From: Capronia americana
Lineage: Eukaryota; Ascomycota; Eurotiomycetes; Chaetothyriales; Herpotrichiellaceae
Length of the DNA: 64,000 bases
Direction: 5' to 3'
Assembly (NCBI GenBank): GCA_016110215.1
Contig: JADWQD010000003.1
Span: 3,038,001-3,102,000, forward strand
The notes beneath the pieces were generated by a model that was not told the origin of the DNA, did not search any database, and was given only the letters and a program-made list of their open reading frames with translations. Shown here in pieces: positions 53,847 to 64,000 of this stretch (position 1 is the stretch's first letter; every line of letters starts with the position of its first letter). Both the position numbers and the translations under genes were made by a program.

Positions 53847-55403
53847 GGAGTCGATCTCTCTCTAGGAGACGACGCCTACCACCATGAGACACGTCAATCT
53901 TACGCGTTGGTTATGTCTTCGGGATTCTTTGGGGCATCTAGAAGACTCAAAGGGCCAACGGGTCACCGGCTTCGACGCGGTGCATGAACTTGTCCACGTG
54001 CCTGGAGCTCGGCATTACCTCGTGCACATCCGGCTTGAGGGATGCCGAGCTAGTACTGAGTCAGGCGAGACCAATATGTCGACGAGCAGCAGACGGTTCA
54101 CCCTGGCTATCTCCTAGTGAGCATTAATCGAGGACAAGGCCGGGTCCTATCGTATTCCAAGAGCGGAGAAGGAGGGCTTGGAGTCATACCAGTTCCGACA
54201 AGATGCGATGGTGAATGGTGATTGGAGTCAGAAGGGGGAGAGAGCTGCAGGCAAACGCACCCAGTCCTCAGTTTACTAGGCCGTTCAATTGGCAGCAGTG
54301 TGAGAATGGGCAGGCCTAGCAGAGGAGCCCCTCACTCCGTCACGGCCTCCCTCCCAGCTCGGTTGTTTGCGGTTCTGAAGAGTCGACTGCTGGGCCGCCG
54401 TCACTGGCCCGAAGCGCAAAATGCCGCGCTAGGAAAATGAGAATTCAGTTCACTACGACTTGACTGCAGTGCCAGTGCCTAGCTTGATGCTCCATGCTCC
54501 ACGAAAAAGACTTCTCTTTCAATACCCGCACACTTTCTCCCCTCCATCCTCTGTGCATCTTATTGTCATTGTGATCCTTCTTTCCTGATCCTTTGCTGTC
54601 GTCCAGCGTTTTCGCCTGCCCCTGCGCCTCCGAGCGCCCCAAACAGACGGGAACAAAGCGACCCCAAGCTTGTGCCGCTCAAAAGTTTTTGGTGGCCGCA
54701 TCACCTCATCCTCCGCATCGTCCTCGAACAACCGCCGACCACCCACGTCCAAATTCACTGTCGATTCGGTTCAGCCAGTGGACTGTCCGCCTTGTGTCGA
54801 CCGACTTCTCTACCGACCGTCTGTTCCTCGGCCTGCCGAACTGCTGGCTCCATTGAGTTCCCTGCATCTAGTCCGGCTTGACTGGCGTCTGATCCTCACT
54901 TATTTCGCCCTCGACACCACACAACCGGGGCCACTTGACGGACGACTTCAAGTCCTATTCAAGTGAAGGATCACTGGCTTCTGGTCTTGCATATCGACAT
55001 AGCAGGTTCCGCTGTGGAAAGGTTACTGGTGAACCGTTGCCGCACATTGGCTGCGCACCGCGAACGCAAAATCCGCAGTGAGGGAAGGTGGACGTTTTAG
55101 CCCAGCGACTCCTACGCCCGAGGTCACCCATTGTTCAGTGCCCGACTTCACTGCTATCACCGCGATATAGGGTGTCTACACAGGACAATTTGACTTTACC
55201 TCACCAATCCGTCACTGGTCACTGAGGGCCGCCTAAAAGAAAGGAGGACAAGGTCAAGGTCGCAGGACAATCGCTCATTGCAGGCATAACCTCCAGGCTT
55301 AGATTGGTCTCTCAATTACGCGGCCAGCTTGTTGCTGGTGTGGGGTTTTGTATTGTGGTAGTGGATTAGGAGGTGCAGTGTGTTGTCGACATTGTCAGTG
55401 AGA
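53847..55403. promoter_or_regulatory. Divergent promoter region, npr3 and La-motif gene
   Basis: 1.56 kb between divergent housekeeping genes, including what is probably a long 5' leader of the La-motif gene. Pyrimidine-rich stretches (CTTCTCTTTC, CTCCCCTCCATCC) lie near 54510-54550. Small frames within have no domain. Confidence 0.4.
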
Positions 55404-58400
55404 ATGTCTTCATCTTCAGGCGCCCCTGCGCCTGTTTTTTCATATGCTCAAGCAGCAAAGGGTCTTGCTTCGGCAGCTTCCACACAGTCAACCTCAAGAA
55501 ATGAGAGCCCTGCAGCGTCCGACAAGAGTGTCAAGGACCGCCCCACTGTGGACTCAATCAGTGCGACCTCTACGCTGAAGTCTCCACGACTGAGGTCCGA
55601 AACAGGCGACAGAGTCAGTGGAGAAAGTGCCGCGGCCAATACTTCTACACCCGGAGATAGTCTTGCGTCAACAGCTGCACTAGAAGAGGTGAACAAGGAA
55701 GGCGCCACACAGAGTCAGCATGCACTGTCCGGTGACAACGAGAGCCCGCCGGCTTCACATGGCGACGCACACCCACACCAAGAATCCCAGAAGGATGAAA
55801 TTGCACAACTACCCAATGGCCGGAAAGCCTCTTCAGACGACTCGACGACACCTGCTTCACAGGACCAGGAGAATCGCAACGTGAATGAGAAGAAATCCAG
55901 AGATGGCGAAGATGACTGGGAAAAGGTCTCAGTGCCTTCTTTACCAGCAGCGGAGGCTCAGTACAAAGCGGCCCCGATCCCATCGGTCAATATTTGGCAA
56001 GTGCGCATAGAAGCCCAGGCTGCAAAGAAGAAAGATATCCACACGCCCATTGTTCCTAGCGCTCCGAATCAGTCCAGAAAGTCCAGATCTGCCAGCGAGG
56101 ATTTCAAACGCAAACCCATCAGCAAGGAGGTTGGCAGAATTGAGAGGGAAAGCAAGAATATTGAGAGCACCACAACCAACCATCGCAAAGATATGCCATC
56201 GGCTCGCCCGTCTCGACCCGCTTCTCAGCATGGTGAAAGAGCAGACGGAGATGTACCGCCACCAGTGATTGATACCAATTCGTGGCCCACTCCGGAGAAC
56301 TCAACCGTTGATGATCGACGCAAATCTGCGTCTTACGAGAGATCGGAAAAGCCAGATGCCAAGCCCGCTCCCCAGAAGTCGCATGGTAACAAGTGGGTTG
56401 CCGTTCCATTCGTCCCTACAGCAAAATTCGAGACACAACTGCCACCAGCGGCAGCTCGGCGTGGCGGTCGAGGCGGCATAAGAGGCGGAAGAGACGCAGG
56501 TGGTCGTGGTGGCGGCTACGCAGGCGCCTCAGCTGAGAAGCAAGATGCATCAACCTCTATGGGTCCACCTCCGCTGCCGAGACAATCAGGCGAACAAGAC
56601 CGGGGTCGTCGACCTGATGGTCAGCAAGGGGTTCGCGGCGCGTCCGTTCCTACCAGCAGCACGCGACCTGCAAGTGGTGACGGTCCTGTTGGCACTTATC
56701 GCAAGTCTAACGCCGTGGACCACAAAGATCAATCTGCTCCTGAGAATGCTGCACTTGGCCCGGCTGCGGTTCAGCTAACTGGTGATGATCAGGCCACAAG
56801 GACTGAGCATAGCTCAAGATCGTCCTCAAGACATACCGGCAATAATGGTAACCGACGTGTGAATGGAGAGAGGAACACCCTGATCGACCAGTCAGCTGGC
56901 GGTGTCCCTCAGCCGAAGGAACCCACCCTCAAGTATTCAGTCAATTCTGAACGGAACAACAAAACCCCTGCCACCGGTAGTTCGCGCGGCAACGGCGATT
57001 TCGCTCGAGATCGAGGCCCTGGCAAAGCTCGCGACTGGTCAAGAGACAAACCCGAGTCGGCCCGCGAAAAGGTTGAATCCTGGCGAGACCGTGAATCATC
57101 AGGCGATCAGGGAAGCCGACGTGGAGGTCGCTCGGAGCGTGGACGCGGAAACTATCGTGGCCGCGGTGAACACTCTTACAACCCGCCTTTTACCTCTTCT
57201 CATGCCTACACATCCCCTTTGCCCCAAAATGGATTTGAGCCGCCATCGAGGTCTACGTCGCACACTGAGCCTCGTTCAAGGCAAGCGTCGCAGCCGTTTG
57301 TACCAACTCAGGCGACGAGCACACCGCGCACCAATCCACGTTCGCAGTCTATTCCAGTCGGTATGATGTTCCCAGGCTATTACAATGGCATGCCGGCCGT
57401 GCCTCAACAAGGACTCGCATCTATCCAGACGGATATGTCCATGTATGGCTACCCCTCTCAGATGCAGATGCAGCCAAGCATCATGAGTGCGATGCCGTAC
57501 AACGATCCGCTCAATTCGTACGCTTTGCTATCCATGGTTATGACACAGATGTAAGTCCCGATCACTATCACGACTGCCTATGTGTATGCACTAACGTGGT
57601 CCCTAGCGAATACTACTTCTCGATTGACAATCTCTGCAAAGATTTATTTCTGCGGAAGCACATGGACGGCCAAGGCTACGTTCCATTGAGTGTTATAGCC
57701 AATTTCAAGCGGATCAAAACTCTGACCGAAGACAACTTGACGATAGACAATCTCCGCTACGTCTGCCAACAGGTAAAGAGCGTCGAATTCTTGCCCGGAG
57801 CTGATGGGGACGATCGTCTCCGTCGTCGGGAAGGCTGGCGTGATTTTGTGCTCCCTATGGAGGAAAGATTCGAAACCGCTCGCAACGACGGACCACTGCA
57901 CAGTCCAGAATCTTACAATCGTCAAGCGCAACTGGATCAGGCTGGTCTTCTCGATCCGTCATTCGGATATGGTCAATTGCGCAGTCCGCCATTAGCCATG
58001 GCAACTAGCAATGGTACATTCCAGGCAAATTCTCCAATGTCCTTCCTGCCTGGGGCCCTTGAGGAGAACCAGATTGGCGTAGGACAGCCGGTGAGCCCAT
58101 TTGATGAAGGGTTGAACGGCCTCGCCGCTCGAGCACCGGTGGCAGTCTACTCAAGAACCTCCACGAGCGCGGTGAGGTCGCCTCCCATCAACCAGACGGC
58201 TCCCCTGAACAATATTGTCAATGGTCATCATCGCCAGGGCTCTCGCGCGGACATTGAGGACAACCTCTTCCCCGATGACCAAATCCCAAATGTCAACATC
58301 CGCATGCAGCCGCATATCCTCAGTGGTGCAGCGCCATCTTTCCCTGGCATTGCTCGCGTTGCTTCAGGTGGATCCTCCAGCGGACACAATGAGGCGAGCA

Positions 58401-59060
58401 ATCTGCCTTTGGATATGAGCCAGTCCCGTTTACCAGGCTTGCGTGGAGGGGCAGCCAGTCCTCAGCAGTAAGTGGCCCCTCAGGCTCAATCACGACTTTG
58501 CTAACCGTCGGACTAGACTCGAGCAATTCCACGGTGCGTCATTTGACAACTCGAGCACTATCCCGGTCGGCGACGAGAGCGTCATTTACTTTACCAAGGA
58601 TGGCCATGAGACCCAATTGCCGCCGCCACAGCCGGGACAATACGACCAGACTTATCTGTCCCTCCATGATGTCGCCTTTCAGCAGCGTCAAATGGGGATC
58701 AAAGACGCTTTGGAACCACTTTACAACTTCTGGACAGACTTCTTGGTCGATAAGTTCAACCTCGGAATGTATCAGGAGTTCAAAAACACCGCCGTCAGCG
58801 ACCTGCAAGAAGGCAACGACAGCGGCATGTCCCACCTTGTGCGTTACTTTGGAAAGGTGCTATCAGGACCTGTTCCAATTAGTGAACGTCTTGCTGTGGA
58901 CATGGTACACCTGTCACGGGAAGAACAATCGGACAAGCGTCCAGTCCTCCAGGCCATGCGAGCTGCCTGGCGAAACGGAGCGACTAACATGAAAACAATC
59001 AAGAGACTCGGTGATGCCCTCAACGCAGAGGAGAAGGCCGAGCTAGACAAAAGTGGCTGA
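55404..59060 (+). CDS. La-motif RNA-binding protein (LARP1/Sro9-like)
   Basis: Cytoplasmic mRNA-binding protein of 1183 residues from three exons: 55404-57550, 57607-58467 and 58517-59060. The La motif spans intron 1: MVMTQIEYYFSIDNLCKDLF, LRKHMDGQGYVPLSVIANFK and RIKTLTEDNLTIDNLRYV (about 710-770). Before it are a disordered Ser/Pro/Glu region, the block EDDWEKVSVPSLP, the FSYAQAAKG motif at residue 12, NKWVAVPFVPTAKF, and two RGG clusters: RRGGRGGIRGGRDAGGRGGG and, later, RRGGRSERGRGNYRGRGEH. The C-terminus has a helical part (DALEPLYNFWTDFLVDKFNLG) that resembles the DM15-like or family-specific tail. LARP1 relatives control ribosomal-protein mRNA translation downstream of TORC1, so the neighbour npr3 is suggestive only. 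The ATG at 55404 is preferred over the GTG-led frame. Confidence 0.9.
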
Positions 59061-60623
59061 GAGTGCGAAGCGATGCCTATCTATCTCTTCGACCAAATTC
59101 GCCATCATGCCATTGTCCCAGTCCTACGTGCATTGTCCATCTTCGCTATTGTGGAAGATGTACTTCCTTCGGCCAGTTAACTCACGGTTGAATAAACCCA
59201 CCTCCACCACAAACCTTTGTCAGAGCACGTCATATCTCAAATCATCCATGTTTGTACAAAGGATGGTTATGCTTCAACGCGCTTCATCAACGCGCCGGCA
59301 TTGACTCGGATTATTATCAACCCGTGTGGAGATTCCCACGTCATATCGTGCTCGATGTGGCTTCCAAATGTGGGAGCCAAAAAAAGCGACTTTCATTATT
59401 GACCAGCGATTCAAAACAAAGCTTACAGAAGGGGAATCGAGCAGGTTGAACGCACATGCGGATACCAAGCTTGAATGGTACCTGCTGTCGCGTGCGGCGT
59501 TCGGCTGGGGTCGTGGGTTTCCGGTATGGAAGCGTCACGGCTGGACCATGATTCCAACAGCATCATACCCCCAATTGCTCAGTGCTTTTCCTACGATTTT
59601 TTCAGTTCCATAGCTATGCTTTCTTGCTTGAGGGCTGTGTTTCGTCTCTTGCATAGACTTTCTCGTACTCAAGGGAATGCGCAGGGGCGTGAGGGGCGGG
59701 AGAGGAGGGGTATTCAGGAGAAATCTCTGCTAGTGCAGAGCTCTCTGTGTGGAGGAAGGAGGGACAGAGACCTTCAGTGATCCCGGGATGCCTTTGTCGG
59801 AGCGTGCTGGATGTTATTCAGGTACCAGTGCAGGCATCAACAGTGCTCGGTCATGCCAAAGCCTGGCAGGATTCGGCAACGACGTTGACACCTGGTACAG
59901 GGCAATATCCCGAGGAGCAAGGTCTGCTGCACTTCCTGCGGTTCTTCGGGTCGCAATCATGTGCGTTTGTGCCATGCGTGAGCCGCTTCCTTACCGCCAT
60001 CGGGTCACAATTCAAAAGGGCATGAGCGACAGAGAAGACAAAAGTTTGTACACAGTATTACGAGACAAGGAAAAATTCAAAGGAACAAATGCAATTGATC
60101 TCATCGTGTGACCGTTATTAAATTCGTCCCTGCCCGGCCTCTGGACTCTTTAGTTTACGTCGTTTACCACTTTCTGATTGCTGAGCTTTTCAACACTCGC
60201 AATCAGGTCGGCATAATCGTAGCCTCCTCTACCTGGAGGGCGAGCAGGACGCGCACAACACCCACTCGCCGAACCTGCATCATATCCCAGCAAGCTGAAG
60301 GCAGGGTCAGTTTGTGCAAAGGTGGACATCTCAGGCTGATCCACCGAGCCCCATGCTGTCCTGTTCAAATATGGCCCATCATCATCATCGCGCACGGCAC
60401 TCTTTTGTTTGGCAGCTTGCCCGTTGCAGCCCAAGCCTGCGCCCTTGGTTCGAGAGGGTTGCGTGCAACTCGGCCTCCATTTTGCGCGTCGTCTATTATT
60501 CTTTAGACCTCCTCTCCACGTGTGTGTGTCTCCGCGTGCGCGTGCGTGCGTGCGTCTCTCTTTCTGTGCCTCCCGATCCTCTCTTTCATGTCACTCAGCC
60601 ACTCAGCCAAACCCTCTCTCTTT
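59061..60623. other. Convergent intergenic region
   Basis: Contains the 3' UTRs of the La-motif gene (+) and tma20 (-). Frames at 59749-60111 and 60108-60506 are unsupported. A GTGTGTGTCTCCGCGTGCGCGTGCGTGCGTGCG tract, read as GT and GTGC repeats, lies at about 60520-60556. Confidence 0.45.
60520..60556. repeat. GT/GTGC-rich simple repeat
   Basis: Alternating purine-pyrimidine tract of GTGTGTGT, CGCGTGCGCGT and repeated GCGT units. Such tracts can adopt Z-DNA. Confidence 0.85.
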
Positions 60624-61386
60624 TCAACTCAAATCCAACTTCCATAGGCCATCCCCGAGATAATGCCCCGCGCTCATGGCCACGCCCTTCTTCTTCTCCT
60701 TCATCTCCTCGGTGCCCACCTCGAGCTGGCCGATCAAGCAGACCTCCTCTTTGCCCTCGGCCTCGATGGCCACGACCTCGCCTGGTTTGACCTGCTCGTC
60801 GCGGTCCGGCAGCCAGCCGCCCTTGGACGTCAGGCCGGGCACCATGAGCGTGGCGCCGGAGAGGACGAAGCGGATGGCGCCGCGGTCGATCCTGATACGT
60901 CGGAACGCGTGCGGGTACTGGTGCACGAGCTTGAGGTGCGGGATGATCGGGTCGTCCATGTGCTGGTAGAAGAGCGGCGTGTCGTCGAGGCTGTACAGCG
61001 AGACCCGGTCCGGTCTGTGCGACGAATGTGGCCGGGTAAGAAAGGGGGGAAATAATAATAATAAAAAACGCAATGCAATGGGAGCGGCGTTTTCGCTCAC
61101 AGTTTGACAAGATCCAATTGACTCTTCTTGGGCATGATGTCGTCAATGTGCGGCTCCAGCTTCGGGTACGTCTCGAGCACTTTGGCCCGGATGGCTCGCT
61201 GCACTGACGACTTGACCTTGCTCTTCGGGCCCGCCGACAAGCTGCGTGCGCGTGTTTCGGTCTTAGTTTTCTGGTTTTGGAGAGAAATGGTTGGGGGGGC
61301 TACACACGCACACACATATATGTATGTGTGTGTGTCTGCGTGTGTGTGTGTATGTGTGTGTGTGCAACTTACTCCTTCTTAAACAT
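60624..61386 (-). CDS. tma20: Tma20 / MCT-1, PUA-domain translation factor
   Basis: Ribosome-associated protein of 181 residues that works with Tma22/DENR in recycling and re-initiation on 40S subunits. Exons are 61386-61373 (MFKK plus two bases), 61241-61101 and 61014-60624. Exon 2 encodes KSKVKSSVQRAIRAKVLETY, the N-terminal MCT-1 helix; exon 3 carries SLYSLDDTPLFYQHMDDPII and the PUA domain HQYPHAFRRIRIDRGAIRFV then GATLMVPGLTSKGGWLPD and VVAIEAEGKEEVCLIGQLEV. The length equals that of the yeast protein. The first exon is only 14 nt, and intron 1 (131 nt, 61372-61242) contains long CA and TG runs with potential to fold. Intron 2 is 86 nt. The tiny first exon is a likely cause of wrong automatic models here. 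Confidence 0.92.
61298..61366. repeat. CA/TG microsatellite in tma20 intron 1
   Basis: On the plus strand CACACGCACACACATATATG is followed by several (TG)n runs up to 61366. The CACACATA and TATGTGTG halves are complementary, so the intron RNA can form a hairpin. Confidence 0.9.
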
Positions 61387-63151
61387 GGTGGTGGTAGTAC
61401 CGGATGTTATTATTGTCGTCGTGACACTCAGTCACTCACTGGATAATGTTAGGTACACAATTGTACACATGAGAGGGAGGGAGGTGAGGATGCCCGCAGT
61501 TCAACTGCGGGACAACCCACGCCCACACACCGAAAGCGGATTTTGAAACATGCCGCTTCAAGAGCACCACGTGGAGTGACACTAGGCCCTGTCAGGAATA
61601 GCCTCCAGCCACGGCCTTGACGCGGTTCCTTTTCATGTCACTCTTCCCTCTCTCGTAGACGAAGTTACACACCGATTAGTTGTTGTGATTGCACCCACTT
61701 CGAGCTGGGATTGTGAGGCCTATGTACTATTGATTATAATTGTGAAGTTCCATGTCGATCCAACTGTCTACTTCTTTCGTACAGTAATGCGCACTCTCCG
61801 GTCGTTGGATTTGCAACGGATACTCCCTTTGTACCTCGTACTCTAGGCTTGCTCGCAGATCCGAAACGTAGCGCATTTCGAAGCTTGAGTTGGCTGCGGA
61901 ACGAAGATTTTCTAGCAGGGAAGAGCATCACGGTCTTCGTCGTGCATGCGACCGGCCTTCCTCGCTTTGAGTTTAATGTGGCATGCTGCTCGAGGAAGAA
62001 GCTACAGGACCCAGTCAACGGAGTCTCCAGACATTCGAAGGCGTCCTAGAATATCAGGAAGAGAGAAATGCTGGCACGGCTCATCTGTGTCGGCGTGGCT
62101 TGGATCTGATCATCTCCAAGCAAACAACATAGAATTCACAGTACCGCAGATAGAATCCCAGTCGCGTATTGATTATGGCTTGATTTTTGGATAATGTGGT
62201 TGGTCCCACGGCAGAAAATAGACCATCAAATAAGGTTATGTACGGGGAATGCCAACCGAAGGATTAGGTTCCTCGGGCTGCCCCGGACCGCCTAAAGGCA
62301 GCAGACCTCCAGGCGAAAACTTTACCAAGACTAATTAAGCCTTTAGCTTCAGAGATACGGTGTTAGGCCTTTGGCAGCCACGACCCACACCTACAGTATT
62401 TCTTCGACAGTCAGACCTCCGTCACCCTTCCTCCTCTTACCACAGCATTACACCCCAACATACGATACGTCAATAACGGAGTACATGGTGCATGGAATGC
62501 ACCTATCGAGACTTCACGCTATAGAGGTACGAAACCTTCTCATATCTCATCAAAGGTCTCGTCCTCGTCAACGCAGATCTTATACGAGGTTCTAGCATAC
62601 TCCTCCGCTTAGCCTCCATATGAGGCAGCACTGAATGATACGCCTTAGAAAGAAGCATCCGGCAGACGACGAGACGGTCATCGTTAGTCTGTATTGCCTG
62701 ACAACCAGTGGTGTTCTCGACCTGCGCGGCAGATTCCCACCTGTTGATCAGGGTTGCCATTCGTCCGTCAGGAATTCTTCTTCCCTCTTCTTCAACCTCT
62801 CTCCGCGGGTTCCCCATATGTCGGATAGCAGCCATGCGTGTCCAGCACCAATGGAAAACCCTGGAGAATGCGGGTCGGCCGCTGTTATCAAGAAAGCTCG
62901 CTACCGTACCAGTAGGACTTCACCGGTCAAGAACCAGCGAGTGAGTTTGGCTTTTTGGATTGGTGGTTATGGAAAAGCCTTACCACACCCTCAACAACCC
63001 CTGATGAGTCGGCTCTGCAGAATTGTTAGGATTGCGGTGCCCCGGGTTGACAATATAAATCTCCTCATGACGACCAAATTCGAAATGTCGACTTCATACG
63101 CCTTGCTTTCCCCCCCTTCGGCAGCTCACTATATCTCGATCCAATAGAAAT
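61387..63151. other. Divergent intergenic region
   Basis: Promoter regions of tma20 and of the STAND-type N-terminal-domain gene, with about 1.7 kb and no supported gene. Frames at 62635-63147 (+) and 62503-62835 (-) overlap each other and have no domain. Confidence 0.45.
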
Positions 63152-64000
63152 ATGGAGGTCGTTGGCGCATTTTCTGCCATTCTAACCATCGCCACGGAGT
63201 GCAATCGCATCTGCAAAAGGCTGCGTCGCTGCTTGAGATGCCTCAAATACGCCCGGGACGACATCAGGATCATCCGCGACGAGGTGGAAACGTTCAGCAG
63301 CCTTCTGAGTATGTTCCATAGGACTATCACGGACTCCCGGTTGGCCGACGAAGGGCTGTCCGCAGAAATCAAATCGTCCAAGTTAGAACAAGTTATCGTC
63401 AGATCAGGGAGGGCAGCTCTAACAAAGATTGAAGACATTTTGGACGACGTCGAGCCACTCAGAGCCGACAAGGCCTACTCTGCCCTCGCGCGATGGATTG
63501 CTCGCTGGAGATGGTCAACGCGGAAGGAGGAATGGACACCTATCCAAGCGTCACTGAATTCGGTCAAGCAGAGCGCCGAGCTGCTCATCTCGATGGTATA
63601 TTTCCAGGACCTTGTTCGTAAACTCGACGTGCTGCGAGCTGAGGCGCGAACGATACCCAACGACCTGGTTCAACAGTTGTCAGTGATCCACTTTCATCGA
63701 GTCTTGTCCATGCTATGGATGCTGATTTCCATCTAAACAGATCTCTCTATGCAAGTCAGACCAAAAAAATGATGTCTCGTTGTAAGAGGACAGTGGAAGA
63801 CAGTCGGCGTGTGCGAGACCACCAAGCGCATGTGTGGCAGCAGATCAGTCAAGAGATGGCCGCGGTGGCATCTCATTTGATCCGATCTCATATTTCGTCG
63901 CACCCTGAGCTCAGAGACGTTCTAGCTCACAATGGTGCTCCGTCCTTCGCCGCTGGCAATTCGACAACGTCAACCAATTCCAACCCACCCGGAAGTCCGC
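63152..64000 (+). CDS. Protein with fungal STAND-type N-terminal helical domain (3' end beyond window)
   Basis: Open from MEVVGAFSAILTIATECNRI to the window edge, with one 62-nt intron (63679-63740) that joins LVQQ to LSLYASQTKKMM in frame. The first 60 residues, including KRLRRCLRCLKYARDDIRII and RDEVETFSSLLSMFH, match the style of the fungal N-terminal domain found on STAND/NLR-like proteins and also alone in many short proteins. Helical segments continue to about residue 250 and end in a Ser/Thr/Asn-rich linker. No P-loop is seen in the 260 residues available, so whether a NACHT domain follows cannot be known here. Such domains often act as cell-death or membrane-targeting modules in non-self recognition. 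Confidence 0.72.

Noticed and set aside
1..64000. CRISPR arrays, bacterial operons or integrated prokaryotic elements
   Set aside because: The repeats seen are simple tandem or two-copy repeats; gene structure is eukaryotic throughout.

Overview
The window is nuclear DNA of a filamentous ascomycete (Pezizomycotina). The support is short GT-AG introns (47-140 nt) in most genes, two Zn2Cys6 regulators, two HET-domain proteins, MARVEL and NmrA-like proteins, and a typical gene spacing of 0.3-1.8 kb. The class is not decidable from the sequence alone; Eurotiomycetes or Sordariomycetes-like relatives are both possible. Coordinates given for spliced genes were built by hand from splice sites, and nearly all complete models keep the frame across every junction.

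Layout. 0-10.6 kb: a flavin oxidoreductase of the Old Yellow Enzyme family cut by the window start (-), a ten-exon anion:cation symporter-type MFS permease (+), a tRNA-Leu with intron (-), a MARVEL membrane protein (+), and a small protein with a PD-(D/E)XK-like motif (-). 12-23.5 kb: a DUF1399/GRDP-like protein (-), a small one-helix membrane protein (+), an (R)-amine-transaminase-like fold-IV aminotransferase (-), a ferroportin (-), a Kelch protein (+) and a Zn2Cys6 factor (-) whose stop lies 22 bp from the Kelch stop. 23.9-33.9 kb: a possible self-recognition region, with a 991-residue fusion of a P-loop GTPase to a HET domain (-), the THO-complex WD40 protein Tex1/THOC3 (-), and an intronless HET protein (+). 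34.6-50.7 kb: a cytochrome b561-type membrane protein (-), a second Zn2Cys6 factor (+) convergent with an NmrA-like oxidoreductase (-), a PAP2 phosphatase (-), an aldo/keto reductase (-), a four-helix membrane protein (+), a 14-helix MFS transporter (+) and a conserved protein of unknown function (+). 51.6-64 kb: housekeeping genes Npr3 (-), a La-motif RNA-binding protein (+) and Tma20/MCT-1 (-), then a protein with a fungal STAND-type N-terminal domain that runs off the end (+).

The most unusual item is the GTPase-HET fusion. The G3 motif of the GTPase and the first HET blocks lie in one uninterrupted exon, so the fusion does not depend on a splice prediction. It looks like an intracellular sensor-effector protein of the kind used in fungal heterokaryon incompatibility, but with a GTPase where the known proteins carry a NACHT or NB-ARC switch. 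Other items of note are an OYE protein that lacks both the usual active-site His and the Tyr proton donor, a stand-alone PD-(D/E)XK-like protein, and a 97-bp direct repeat upstream of the NmrA-like gene.
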